The translations under genes were made by a program, and so were the position numbers. The notes beneath the pieces were generated by a model. The model ran no database searches. It saw only the letters and a list, made by a program, of their open reading frames with translations, and was not told the DNA's origin. This document shows positions 38,604-47,428 of a DNA stretch of 64,000 bases, in pieces (position 1 is the first letter of the stretch; each line of letters begins with the position of its first letter). This DNA is from Pseudomonas sp. B21-028 (lineage in GTDB: Bacteria > Pseudomonadota > Gammaproteobacteria > Pseudomonadales > Pseudomonadaceae), in the NCBI RefSeq assembly GCF_024749045.1, contig NZ_CP087184.1, forward strand, positions 558,001 through 622,000, in the 5' to 3' direction.

Positions 38604-39818
38604 TTGCGCGAAATCGTCCTGATAAACATCACTGGCAGCGACCGTCCGGGTCTGACTGCGGCCATTACCGGCGTTCTGGCCCAGGGTGGTGTGAACATTC
38701 TAGACATCGGTCAGGCGGTGATTCACGACACCCTGTCCTTTGGCATCCTGGTTGAAATTCCGGATGCCGAACAGAGCAAGTCGGTGCTAAAGGACATCCT
38801 GTTCACCGCTTACAAGCTCGATCAACAGGTCCGTTTCACGCCGGTGTCCGAAGCGGACTACCAGCACTGGGTGGCTGGCCAGGGCAAGAAGCGCCATATC
38901 GTGACCCTGTTGACCCGCAAGGTCACCGCGGAGCAGTTGCAGCGCGTCAGTTCGATCACCGCCCAATACGGCCTGAACATCGATCACATCGACCGCTTGT
39001 CCGGGCGCATGCCGCTGGACACGCCAGCGGACCAGGGCAAGGGCTGCATTGAATTTTCCGTGCGTGGCGAGCCGAACGATTCCCAGGCGTTGCGTGCCGA
39101 ATTCCTGAGCGTGGCCCAGGAGCTGAACGTCGACATCGCGTTTCAGGAAGACTCGCTATTCCGTCGTAACCGTCGCCTGGCGGTGTTCGACATGGATTCG
39201 ACCTTGATCGAAGCGGAAGTCATCGACGAACTGGCCAAGGCCGCGGGCGTGGGCGACAAGGTGTCGGCCATCACCGAGCGGGCCATGGCCGGCGAACTGG
39301 ACTTCCGCGCCAGCTTCAAGGAGCGCCTGGCGCTGCTGCAAGGTCTGGACGTCAGTGTGCTGGACGCCATCGGCGCCTCCCTGCGCTTGACCGAGGGGGC
39401 CGAGACCTTGTTCGCCGAACTCAAGCGCCTGGGCTACAAGACGGCGATCCTGTCCGGTGGCTTCACCTACTTCGCCAAGCAGTTGCAGGTCAAGCTCGGC
39501 ATCGACTACGTGTTCGCCAACGAACTGGAAGTGGTGGACGGCAAGGTGACCGGCGTGGCTGTCGAGCCCATCGTCGATGCCCAGCGCAAGGCGGACCTGC
39601 TGCGCGAACTGGCCGAGAAGGAAGGCCTGCGCCTGGAGCAGACCATCGCCGTGGGCGATGGCGCCAATGACTTGCCGATGCTGGCGATAGCGGGTCTGGG
39701 CGTGGCGTTCCGGGCCAAACCGCTGGTCAAGCAATCGGCCAGGCAGGCGATCTCGACCCTGGGGCTGGATGGGGTGTTGTACCTACTCGGTTTCAGGGAT
39801 CGCGACGGGCAGCTCTGA
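38604..39818 (+). CDS. serB: Phosphoserine phosphatase SerB
   Basis: The last enzyme of L-serine synthesis. The 404 residues comprise two N-terminal ACT-like domains (about 1-80 and 95-175, the first with GSDRPGLTAAITGVLAQGG), then a HAD phosphatase domain with the nucleophile motif FDMDSTLIE, SGGFTYF and VGDGANDLP. The start is TTG 38604, preceded by GGGGGTG. It is divergent from the HAMP protein gene and convergent with the PilZ-like gene. Confidence 0.96.
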   Translation: MREIVLINITGSDRPGLTAAITGVLAQGGVNILDIGQAVIHDTLSFGILVEIPDAEQSKSVLKDILFTAYKLDQQVRFTPVSEADYQHWVAGQGKKRHIVTLLTRKVTAEQLQRVSSITAQYGLNIDHIDRLSGRMPLDTPADQGKGCIEFSVRGEPNDSQALRAEFLSVAQELNVDIAFQEDSLFRRNRRLAVFDMDSTLIEAEVIDELAKAAGVGDKVSAITERAMAGELDFRASFKERLALLQGLDVSVLDAIGASLRLTEGAETLFAELKRLGYKTAILSGGFTYFAKQLQVKLGIDYVFANELEVVDGKVTGVAVEPIVDAQRKADLLRELAEKEGLRLEQTIAVGDGANDLPMLAIAGLGVAFRAKPLVKQSARQAISTLGLDGVLYLLGFRDRDGQL

Positions 39819-39831
39819 GCCCAAGAAATCC

Positions 39832-39869
39832 CTCTGTGGCGAGGGGATAAATCCCCTCGCCACAGAGGT
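39832..39869. terminator. Bidirectional hairpin terminator
   Basis: A perfect inverted repeat with 17-base arms (39832-39848 and 39853-39869) and the loop taaa lies between convergent serB and the PilZ-like gene. Its arm is the same sequence as the outer arm of the repeats at 17461 and 20271, so it may be a reduced copy of that element. There is no obvious T-run. Confidence 0.6.
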
Positions 39870-39882
39870 GTTCAGTTGTCTG

Positions 39883-41640
39883 TTAAAGCGACTTCCACAA
39901 CGAATCGAAATCTCCTTCCTGGTCGCCGCCACCCCCGGCGGGGCCGGTATCCTCCTGGTGATAGGCAAACTGATTGAAGCTGTGGGTGCTGGTCACCCGT
40001 CGGTCCAGGCCGGCCCGCAATTCCTGGCCGTTGGTATTGATCAGGACCTGTTGTCCCTCCTGGAACGGCAGACGCGGGGCGATCATGGTTGCGGGTAGTT
40101 CGATGGCGCTGATTTCCGGCAACAACAATCCCCGCAGGTAATGGCTGGGTTCGCTCTTCTCCCGGACCAATTGCACGCCGCAAGGCTGAGCATAGGGAGC
40201 GACCAGTTCAATGCCCATCTGCATGGCGCCGCCGCGAACCTGGCGGATCCAGCGCACTACCGCGACGCTCCAGGCTTGATCGTTGGTGTCCCGAATGCCG
40301 ATCATTTCCCCGGCCTGCAATTGTTCTGGTACTTCTTTCGGCCAGCCCAGGCAGTAGCCCCCGGGGCTGTGGTTGACGATCGGCAGTTCGTAGGTGGGAA
40401 AGTGATGCTGGTTGTCCGACCCGCTACCCTCTTCATCGGCTGGGTTGACCGGGTACTCGATTTCTTCGTAGGGCAGCATATCGCTGTCCCCGGCAGGGGC
40501 GGCGTCGAAGGCTTGCTTCCAGGTGTCGCTGGTCTTGCTGGGCGAAGCTTCGAAGCGGGCCTTGCGGGTGACGGGAGTCTTCAGGATTTCGCTGAAGGAA
40601 CGTTCGCCGCCGAGGTAATAGTGCAATGCGCTCATGCCTACGCATATGGTCAGCGTGCCATTGCCTTCGGTGCGCTGGAAGCTGCGTTCGACGGCTTCAC
40701 CCCAAGCGGCTTGCAGATGCTGCAAGGTATCGGTGTTCATGCCGCCAGGTACCGGCAGGGTGTGTTCGGCAGGCCGCTCCAGATGGATGGTGATAGCGCG
40801 CACCAGCGGTTCGAGGTCGACACCCAGCAGGCCCGGCTGTTGCTCGGCCCTGAACTTGGAGCGGTAGCGCGGCCCGACATCCAGCTCCGGCGCGACGGCG
40901 AACAGGCTGGTGGTGCCGGTCGGGTCCAGCTTGATCCGCTGGCTCCAGGCTTCCAGCACTTCGGCCAGTCGTGCAATCTGCCCCTGGCGCAGCTGATTGC
41001 TGCGTGATGCGCCCAGCAGCAGGGCCACGACGTAGGTTTGCTCGGTGCTCAGTTGCTGGACCTGGCTGACCAACTCGTCGCTGACACTTTGGTGTTGCAA
41101 CCGGTGCTGGCAGGCGATCCGGTACAACTGGTGCAGATCGAGCCATAGCCCTTCAGGCACCGGACTGTACAACTCGGTGGCGCGCAGCAGCGGACCGTTG
41201 AGGGCATGCGTCGCCCTTTGCAATGCGGTACTCAGCAGGCGGGCCCGGTCCTTGGTGAACTTCGGTGCGATGCGCGCAACGATCTGTTTGTAACCCATTG
41301 CCAGATGACTTTGCAGGGCCTGGCACAGGTTGACGATCTTGCGCGAGCGGTCATCGAGCACGATGGCCTGTTGCAGGAAATGCCGCTCCAGGTGCTTGCA
41401 GACGTAGTACACCTCGGGCCGCAGCAACTCGAGCAGTTGCAGGCGGTTCTCGCTGGGGGTGAGCAGCAGGTTGAGTTCGCCGATGGCCTGGTACAACAGG
41501 CGAGCCGTTTCGCCGATGTTGGCCTTGGGCAGGTTAGCAATCCATCGCTTGAGATCCCGTGGCGTAGCCTCGCAGAACGACAGGCGTGATTGCGTCGGGG
41601 TGGAAACGCGCAATAACGGGAGAGGGCTGGTCTCATTCAT
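39883..41640 (-). CDS. PilZ-like domain protein (possible c-di-GMP effector)
   Basis: A large soluble protein of 585 residues. About the first 400 residues are helical and show no family I know. The C-terminal region has VNHSPGGYCLGWPKEVPEQL, then VAVVRWIRQVRGGAMQMGIELVAP, the strand order of a PilZ domain (D/NxSxxG and later VVRW...GIE). An upstream RKAR in VTRKARFEAS could stand for the RxxxR part of the c-di-GMP site, but the spacing to NHSPGG is not the norm. I chose ATG 41640 over TTG 41682. In P. aeruginosa its relative PA4958 follows fimX, a gene not present between serB and this one here. Confidence 0.75.
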   Translation of the reverse strand: MNETSPLPLLRVSTPTQSRLSFCEATPRDLKRWIANLPKANIGETARLLYQAIGELNLLLTPSENRLQLLELLRPEVYYVCKHLERHFLQQAIVLDDRSRKIVNLCQALQSHLAMGYKQIVARIAPKFTKDRARLLSTALQRATHALNGPLLRATELYSPVPEGLWLDLHQLYRIACQHRLQHQSVSDELVSQVQQLSTEQTYVVALLLGASRSNQLRQGQIARLAEVLEAWSQRIKLDPTGTTSLFAVAPELDVGPRYRSKFRAEQQPGLLGVDLEPLVRAITIHLERPAEHTLPVPGGMNTDTLQHLQAAWGEAVERSFQRTEGNGTLTICVGMSALHYYLGGERSFSEILKTPVTRKARFEASPSKTSDTWKQAFDAAPAGDSDMLPYEEIEYPVNPADEEGSGSDNQHHFPTYELPIVNHSPGGYCLGWPKEVPEQLQAGEMIGIRDTNDQAWSVAVVRWIRQVRGGAMQMGIELVAPYAQPCGVQLVREKSEPSHYLRGLLLPEISAIELPATMIAPRLPFQEGQQVLINTNGQELRAGLDRRVTSTHSFNQFAYHQEDTGPAGGGGDQEGDFDSLWKSL

Positions 41641-41956
41641 GCCGTGGACGGCTCCGGCTGGAAATGAAGGGGATGTCTTCAACTCTAGCAGGTGTTGCCG
41701 AAAGCAGTGTCCGATCTATTCCAGGTGTTACAGAACCTGTGGGGGCGGCGGGATCAGTCGGTATGGAGGTGACTGGCCTGACGCTATCGCGAGCAGGGCT
41801 CGCTCCCACAAGGGATCAGGGCTGAACAGAAGTCCAACAAACGCCACGAAGCAACTGTGCGAGCGAGCCTGCTCGCGATGGCGGCGGATCAGTCGGTATG
41901 GGGGTGACTGGCCTGACGCTATCGCGAGCAGGGCTCGCTCCCACGGGGGCGGTGGT
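41641..41956. other. Gene-free stretch with repeats
   Basis: The 316 bases between the PilZ-like gene and psd hold no credible gene. They are dominated by two REP-bearing direct repeats (41744-41809 and 41880-41944) and an inverted REP between them. The first 100 bases show no recognisable site. Confidence 0.8.
41744..41944. repeat. Direct repeat with REP units
   Basis: The 66-base unit beginning ggcggcgggatcagtcggta at 41744 recurs almost unchanged at 41880 (65 bases, offset 136) and ends in REP core cgcgagcagggctcgctccc. An inverted REP (gcgagcgagcctgctcgcga) lies between the units. Confidence 0.85.
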
Positions 41957-42817
41957 TCAAGCCTTGGGCAGCGCCAAACCCTGGCCCATCCGCACTGGCG
42001 AGCCCGCCACCAGCTCTTCGGCCCACTTCACCTGGTCTGGCCCGAACAGCACGATGGCCGTCGAACCCAGTTTGAAGCGGCCCAGCTCGGCGCCTTTTTC
42101 CAGGTGGATCGGGGCACGGGACGCTTCGTCGTAGCGGAAGGTCTTCAGTTCGCGCTTGGGTGGCGTGACCAGCCCGGCCCAGACGGTTTCGATGGAGGCC
42201 ACGATCATCGCGCCGACCAGCACCACGGCCATTGGTCCGCGTTCGGTGTCGAAGATGCACGCCACGCGTTCGTTGCGGGCGAACAGCTCTGGAACGTTTT
42301 CGGCGGTGGTCTGGTTGACCGAGAAGATGCGGCCCGGAATGTAGACCATTTCCCGCAAGGTGCCGGCCAGCGGCATGTGCACGCGGTGATAATCCTTGGG
42401 CGACAGGTAGATGGTCGCGAAATCGCCACCCATGAACGGCGCTGCGTTGGCCGAGTCGCCACCCAGCAGTTCCAGCACGCTGAAGCTGTGGCCCTTGGCC
42501 TGGAAAACCCGGCCGTGCTCGATAGGACCGAGCTGGCTGACGGCGCCATCGGCAGGGCTGAGGATCGCGCCCGGTGTTTCATCCAGCGGCCGTGCGCCTT
42601 CTTTCAAGGCGCGGGTGAAGAACGCATTGAAATGCTCGTAGGCGGTCAGGTCTTCCACCAGGGCCTGGGACATGTCCACCTGATAACGCTTGGCGAACCA
42701 CTGGGTGAACGCATTCTTGAACCAACGTACGCGGCATTCGGCGATGCAGCCGGCCAAGCGTGACAGCAGGTGGTGGGGCAGCAGGTACTGAGTGATGATG
42801 AACAAACGGTTTTTCAT
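41957..42817 (-). CDS. psd: Phosphatidylserine decarboxylase
   Basis: A 286-residue membrane-bound pyruvoyl enzyme producing phosphatidylethanolamine. The self-cleavage/pyruvoyl site is the LGST motif, LGSTAIVLF, with Ser252 as the pyruvoyl precursor. Other family blocks are [27 protein letters not shown] and [24 protein letters not shown] (seen in two parts). Length matches class I bacterial Psd. It follows rhdA after 19 bases on the minus strand; these two are adjacent in P. aeruginosa as well. The ATG at 42817 is the only sensible start. Confidence 0.96.
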   Translation of the reverse strand: MKNRLFIITQYLLPHHLLSRLAGCIAECRVRWFKNAFTQWFAKRYQVDMSQALVEDLTAYEHFNAFFTRALKEGARPLDETPGAILSPADGAVSQLGPIEHGRVFQAKGHSFSVLELLGGDSANAAPFMGGDFATIYLSPKDYHRVHMPLAGTLREMVYIPGRIFSVNQTTAENVPELFARNERVACIFDTERGPMAVVLVGAMIVASIETVWAGLVTPPKRELKTFRYDEASRAPIHLEKGAELGRFKLGSTAIVLFGPDQVKWAEELVAGSPVRMGQGLALPKA

Positions 42818-42836
42818 TAAATGTCCTTAGGAACCT

Positions 42837-43652
42837 TCAAAGCTCGATCGGGGTGTCGGGGTGGTTGCCCCATTCGCCCCAGGAACCGGCGTAGCCCTTG
42901 ACTCGCGGGTAACCGAGCGCCTTGGCCACCAGATAGGTGAAGCCGGAACGGTGGTGGGTCTGGCAGTGGGTGATGATTTCTTTGTCGGGCGTGATGCCCA
43001 GTTGTTCGAGGATCTGCGGCATGTCCTGGCGGATACGCAGGCTGCGCGCCTTGTCCATGCCTGCGGTCCATTCGAAATTGACCGCACCGGGAATGTGACC
43101 GCCCCTGGCCGCCACGACTTTCTCGCCGGAATACTCCAGCGGGCCGCGCGCGTCCCAGATCGCCAGGTCGGCGGCACCGAGACGGCTTTGCAGGTATTCG
43201 CGGGTGGCGGTGGGTTCGTCGTGCAACGTCAGTTGCACTGGGGCGCCGACGGAGGCCGGTAGATCGGTGCTGACGGGCAGGCTTTCGTCCAGCCACGCCA
43301 GCAGGCCGCCGTCGAGATAGTGGTACTTCGAATGGCCGATCACGTCCAGCAGCCAGATAAAGCGTCCGGCCCAGCCGCCACCTTCGTCGTCATAGACCAC
43401 GTAGACCGCATCCGGGTTGTGCCCGAGCTCGCCGAACAGTGTCTCGAGATCGGCTTTGGCCGGCAACAATCCCGGTGCTGGCGGCTGGCCCAATTGCGTA
43501 CGCTTGGGATCGACGAAGCGTGCGCCGGGAATGTGCCCGGTGCTGTAGCGCGCGGCGCTGGTCAGGTCTACCAGAATCAGGTCGCGGGCATCGAGACGCG
43601 GGAGCAGATCGCTTGGCTCGATCACCAGCGGCAAGCCAGAGAAGTCAGGCAT
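42837..43652 (-). CDS. rhdA: Thiosulfate sulfurtransferase RhdA
   Basis: A two-domain rhodanese of 271 residues, equal to P. aeruginosa and Azotobacter RhdA. The inactive N-terminal domain covers about 1-135, and the active C-terminal domain has HCQTHHRSG with catalytic Cys230. The CQTHHR loop is typical of the Azotobacter-type enzyme rather than the CxxxxKT mercaptopyruvate transferases. I chose ATG 43652; a start seven codons upstream is less likely. Cytoplasmic; it transfers sulfane sulfur from thiosulfate to cyanide or other acceptors, and in cyanogenic pseudomonads could assist detoxification. Confidence 0.95.
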   Translation of the reverse strand: MPDFSGLPLVIEPSDLLPRLDARDLILVDLTSAARYSTGHIPGARFVDPKRTQLGQPPAPGLLPAKADLETLFGELGHNPDAVYVVYDDEGGGWAGRFIWLLDVIGHSKYHYLDGGLLAWLDESLPVSTDLPASVGAPVQLTLHDEPTATREYLQSRLGAADLAIWDARGPLEYSGEKVVAARGGHIPGAVNFEWTAGMDKARSLRIRQDMPQILEQLGITPDKEIITHCQTHHRSGFTYLVAKALGYPRVKGYAGSWGEWGNHPDTPIEL

Positions 43653-43694
43653 GTCAGGTCTCCAGGGGCGCAAAAGGAAGGGATTGTAGCAAGT

Positions 43695-45233
43695 TCAGCG
43701 ACCGCGGTTGGTAAAGGTATGCAGGGCCCGTTCGATGCACTGCACGGTCCTGCCGAAGGCTTGCACCGTCACATCCGTGAAGGGCCCGCCGCCCTGGTCC
43801 ACGGCCACCAGCATGATCACCCGGCCATCGCAGGTCAGGGAGCGCAACAGCATGTGCTCGCCCTTGAACTGGGCTCGCAGCCCCGGTGGCAACAATGCCG
43901 AGAACTGTGCATTGTTCTCCGGGTTCAGGCGAACCTGTGCCTGCTGCGCCAGCAACCGCTGCAACACCTTGCTCTGGCTGATGGAGAAACTCATGGCCGC
44001 CGCCTCGGGGGGCAGGCCGGCGATCTGGTGTACGCGCACGCTGGTCTGGCCGCGGTCGGCCATCAGGATCATCACCCGGCGCATGCCGCATGCCACCAGC
44101 GCATCCCGTGCCGAGGTGGTCAGGTGCATGGCGTTGCTGAACGGGCTCGGCTCCACCAGCAATGCCGCGCATCGTTTGCGCCACAGGGCCAGGTCTTCGG
44201 CGCTGGGTTGGGCGACAGAAGCCCTGGCGGCCTGGACGCGACGGCTGCCGGGAGGCCAGAGCAATGCCACGGCCGGGTGCCAGAGGTCCAGCATGGCGTG
44301 GTGGCGGGCGCTGTTGGCGGCCTGCTGGTGCAACTGTTGCTGAAGCTCATCCATGGGCATCTGCAGATACAGGCTGGTGAGGTATTGCCAGCGGATGTTG
44401 TGGGGACAGTCCCAGGCCTGATGCGCCGAAAGTGCCAGGCCATTTGCCAGCAGTACGGTGTTGGCCGGCTGGTTGAGCCAGCGTCGCAGGGTCGGGTCGT
44501 CGTCCAGACGATTCTGCTGGCGCAACGGATGTTCGCTGTCCCGGGCGATGCGCAGCACCTTCACCAGTTCACGGCGCTCGTTGAGCAGGAGGCGATAGCC
44601 TTGCCCCACCCAGATGGGCAAACGCCAGGCTTCCACCACCGCAAGACAGATTTCCAGCAGGCCGACGCCGAACAACTCGCGCTCCACCTTGCGGGCCGAC
44701 TGACCTCTATGGATCACCCGCATCTCCCATTCCCCCAGCAACCGCGGGTGAGTCAGGGCAAGTGGCCAAAGCGGTGACAGGAACAACAGGCTGCCCCAGT
44801 GGATGTCCTGCCACAGCCGTGCCAGGCGGCTGGCAAAAAAGCCATTGGCCTGTTGTGTGGCGTGCTGGCTGATCAACTGCAACTGGCGCAGGGTGACGGG
44901 GATCTCCTGCTCCGGCAGCGAGGGCAGGCGGGCGAGCAACTCCTCGGTACGCTTGAGGCCGAGGCGGTTGATGGCCACTTCGAGGTTTTCCGCCGGCTCA
45001 GTGAGGCTGCCATGGGTATGATGGTTGGCTTCGCGGATGACGCTCAGGGCCAGGGCAGGACTGTCCTGCATGAGCTCGGCGATGTCGCGCAACGAGCGGC
45101 GGCTATCGGCAACGGCCTTGCAGACCAGGTCATGACTGGCCTGGGGCACCGGCAAATGCACGCCTTCGAGCAGTTTTACCCAGCCTTCGAGGGTGGTCGG
45201 TCGTGGGGTTGGAACCTTCGTTTCGTTAGCCAT
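43695..45233 (-). CDS. HDOD-domain signalling protein
   Basis: A 512-residue soluble protein. The N-terminal about 240 residues form an HDOD domain, recognised from LPVPQASHDLVCKAVADSRR, AELMQDSPALALSVIREANH and ILNRLGL-like INRLGLKRTEELLARLPS. The C-terminal part (about 330-505) looks GAF-like, with VLRLAVDQ-like strands (MILMADRGQTSVRVHQIAG and VIMLVAVDQGGGPFTDV). HDOD proteins lack the phosphodiesterase His/Asp pair and act in signalling. P. aeruginosa PA4955 is at the same place. It is transcribed away from motA, with the motA promoter in the shared gap. Confidence 0.85.
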   Translation of the reverse strand: MANETKVPTPRPTTLEGWVKLLEGVHLPVPQASHDLVCKAVADSRRSLRDIAELMQDSPALALSVIREANHHTHGSLTEPAENLEVAINRLGLKRTEELLARLPSLPEQEIPVTLRQLQLISQHATQQANGFFASRLARLWQDIHWGSLLFLSPLWPLALTHPRLLGEWEMRVIHRGQSARKVERELFGVGLLEICLAVVEAWRLPIWVGQGYRLLLNERRELVKVLRIARDSEHPLRQQNRLDDDPTLRRWLNQPANTVLLANGLALSAHQAWDCPHNIRWQYLTSLYLQMPMDELQQQLHQQAANSARHHAMLDLWHPAVALLWPPGSRRVQAARASVAQPSAEDLALWRKRCAALLVEPSPFSNAMHLTTSARDALVACGMRRVMILMADRGQTSVRVHQIAGLPPEAAAMSFSISQSKVLQRLLAQQAQVRLNPENNAQFSALLPPGLRAQFKGEHMLLRSLTCDGRVIMLVAVDQGGGPFTDVTVQAFGRTVQCIERALHTFTNRGR

Positions 45234-45292
45234 GGCTGGACGTGATCATCGCATGCTGCAACGTGGCAAATTGGCTTTTCGCCAGAACTGAC

Positions 45293-45319
45293 TATAGTCT
45301 GGCGCAGTTTTGCCGATAA
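45293..45319 (+). promoter_or_regulatory. Sigma-28 (FliA) promoter of motAB
   Basis: TATAGTCT (45293-45300), an exact 11-base spacer and GCCGATAA (45312-45319) match the sigma-28 consensus TAAAGTTT-N11-GCCGATAA with 14 of 16 positions. It lies 68 bases before the motA ATG. Confidence 0.85.
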
Positions 45320-45387
45320 GGAGAAGAAGAGATTTTCCAGCTTCCGAATATGACCTTGAACCCGACTTAAATAAGTACTTTCAATCT

Positions 45388-46239
45388 ATGGCTAAAATTA
45401 TCGGCATCATTGTCGTGTTCGCGAGCGTGCTCGGCGGATACGTGCTCTCCCATGGCAAGATTGCCGCTCTGATCCAACCCTTCGAGGTGATGATCATCGG
45501 TGGTGCGGCCCTTGGCGCATTCCTGCAGGCCAACCCCGGCTACATGACGATGCACGTGCTCAAGAAGTCCTTGGGCATGTTCAGTTCGCGCTTCAGCCAC
45601 ACCTTCTATCTCGAGGTGCTGGGACTGATCTACGAGATCCTCAACAAGAGCCGCCGCGAAGGCATGATGGCGATCGAGGGCGATATCGAAGACGCCGCCG
45701 CCAGCCCGATCTTCGCCAAGTATCCGGCAGTGCTCAAGGACGCCCGCATGACGGCGTTCATCTGTGATTACCTGCGCATCATGTCGTCCGGCAACATGGC
45801 CCCCCATGAGCTCGAGGGCCTGTTCGACATGGAGCTGTACAGCCTCAAGGAAGACCTCGATCATCCGTCCCACGCCGTGACCGGCATTGCCGACGCCATG
45901 CCCGGCTTCGGTATCGTCGCGGCGGTACTGGGTATCGTGGTGACCATGGCTTCCCTGGGCGAGGGCGACCAGAAGTCCATCGGCCTGCACGTGGGCGCGG
46001 CTCTGGTCGGTACCTTCTTCGGTATCCTGGCCGCCTACGGCTTCTTCGGCCCGCTGGCCCATTCCCTGGCCCATGATGCCAAGGAAGAACTCAATACCTA
46101 CGAGGCCATCAAGGCCTCCCTGGTGGCTTCGGCCTCGGGCATGCCGCCTTCGCTGGCCGTGGAGTTCGGCCGCAAGGTCCTGTACCCGGCGCACCGTCCA
46201 AGCTTCGCCGAGCTGGAACAAGCGGTTCGCGGTCGTTAA
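45388..46239 (+). CDS. motA: Flagellar stator protein MotA
   Basis: A 283-residue inner-membrane stator subunit with four membrane helices. The N-terminus AKIIGIIVVFASVLGGYVLSH forms helix 1; helices 3 and 4 are in the region of MPGFGIVAAVLGIVVTMASL and VGTFFGILAAYGFFGPLA. The length equals P. aeruginosa MotA. I chose ATG 45388; the frame upstream reads through the promoter and has no ribosome binding site. It forms with MotB the proton channel that turns the flagellum. motB starts 4 bases after its stop. Confidence 0.96.
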   Translation: MAKIIGIIVVFASVLGGYVLSHGKIAALIQPFEVMIIGGAALGAFLQANPGYMTMHVLKKSLGMFSSRFSHTFYLEVLGLIYEILNKSRREGMMAIEGDIEDAAASPIFAKYPAVLKDARMTAFICDYLRIMSSGNMAPHELEGLFDMELYSLKEDLDHPSHAVTGIADAMPGFGIVAAVLGIVVTMASLGEGDQKSIGLHVGAALVGTFFGILAAYGFFGPLAHSLAHDAKEELNTYEAIKASLVASASGMPPSLAVEFGRKVLYPAHRPSFAELEQAVRGR

Positions 46240-46242
46240 GCC

Positions 46243-47283
46243 ATGGAGAACAATCAGCCGATCATCATCAAGCGCGTCAAGCGCATCGCCGGCGGGCATC
46301 ACGGGGGCGCCTGGAAAATCGCCTTCGCCGACTTCGCGACGGCGATGATGGCGTTCTTCCTGGTGCTGTGGCTGCTGTCCACCGCGACCCCGGAACAGAA
46401 GATCGCCATCGCCGGTTACTTCAAGGACCCGGTCGGCTTCTCCGAAAGCGGCACGCCCTACATCATCGACCTGGGCGGCTCGCCGACCCTGGCCCCGGAC
46501 ACCACGCTCAACCCCGAGGTCAAGTCCCAGCCGCAGCCTGACAAGGTGACGGTGGATTCCGAACAGGTCGAGGGCATGGCCGAGCAGGTCGAACGCGAGC
46601 GCCTGGAATTGCTGTTGCAGGAGTTGCAGAACAAGGTCGACGAGAACCCGCAACTGCAGAAATTCAAGGACCAGATCCTGTTCGAGATCACACCGAACGG
46701 CTTGCGCATCCAGATCACGGATGCCGAGAACCGGCCGATGTTCGATTCCGGCAGCGCACGCCTGAAGCCTTATTTCGAGGACATCCTGCTGGCGATGGCC
46801 GACACCATCAAGGCGGTGCCGAACAAGATCAGCATCAGCGGCCATACCGACGCCAAGCCGTACATCGGCAAGGGTGACTACGGTAACTGGGAGCTCTCGG
46901 CCAACCGTGCCAACGCGGCACGTCGCGCCCTGGTGGCCGGCAGCTATCCGGATGAGCAGGTGGCGCGAGTGGTCGGGTATGCCTCTTCGGCGTTGTTCGA
47001 TCGCAAGGATCCGTTCAACCCGGTCAACCGGCGTATCGATATCGTGGTGTTGACCAAGAAGGCCCAGAAGGCCATCGAAGGTTCGCAGACCGACGATCCG
47101 GCACCAGACCCGGCCCAGGGCGAGGGTGCCCCGGGCGAAGCGCCGGCGGCGACGCCTGATGCTGCGGCTGATCCGAACGCCTTGCCGACCGATCAGCAAC
47201 CGGTGCCGGCCCATGAGCTGCGCGAGCGTCTGAACCTGTTCGACGACGCCGCGCCGAAACCGCCGGGAACGCCTGCGCAGTGA
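46243..47283 (+). CDS. motB: Flagellar stator protein MotB
   Basis: A 346-residue stator subunit with a single membrane helix containing the essential Asp30 in FADFATAMMAFFLVLW, a Pro-rich linker (about 85-110) and a C-terminal OmpA-like peptidoglycan-binding domain with ISGHTDAKPY and NWELSANRANAARR. A disordered Pro/Ala/Asp-rich tail of about 60 residues ends the protein. It is close to the family length plus a longer tail. Co-transcribed with motA from the FliA promoter. Confidence 0.96.
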   Translation: MENNQPIIIKRVKRIAGGHHGGAWKIAFADFATAMMAFFLVLWLLSTATPEQKIAIAGYFKDPVGFSESGTPYIIDLGGSPTLAPDTTLNPEVKSQPQPDKVTVDSEQVEGMAEQVERERLELLLQELQNKVDENPQLQKFKDQILFEITPNGLRIQITDAENRPMFDSGSARLKPYFEDILLAMADTIKAVPNKISISGHTDAKPYIGKGDYGNWELSANRANAARRALVAGSYPDEQVARVVGYASSALFDRKDPFNPVNRRIDIVVLTKKAQKAIEGSQTDDPAPDPAQGEGAPGEAPAATPDAAADPNALPTDQQPVPAHELRERLNLFDDAAPKPPGTPAQ

Positions 47284-47290
47284 TTGGGCT

Positions 47291-47406
47291 CGTGGGAGCA
47301 AAGCTTGCTCGCGATGCAGGCGACACGCTTCAACTGCAAGACCGAGTCAACGTTCACCGCGGGCAAGCCTTGCTCCCACAGGCGGGAGCAAGCTCCCTCG
47401 CCACAA
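47291..47406. repeat. Degenerate REP doublet
   Basis: cgtgggagcaaagcttgctc at 47291 and gcgggcaagccttgctccca at 47359 are inverted, degraded REP units in the gap between convergent motB and rsgA. A third partial unit follows at 47383. Confidence 0.65.
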
Positions 47407-47428
47407 TTGCGCCCGGCTCACCTTCAAA

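Noticed and set aside
45367..47301. 644-residue open frame antisense to motA-motB
   Set aside because: Spans two unrelated genes on the other strand, so it cannot be a functional single gene; composition is typical of a shadow.
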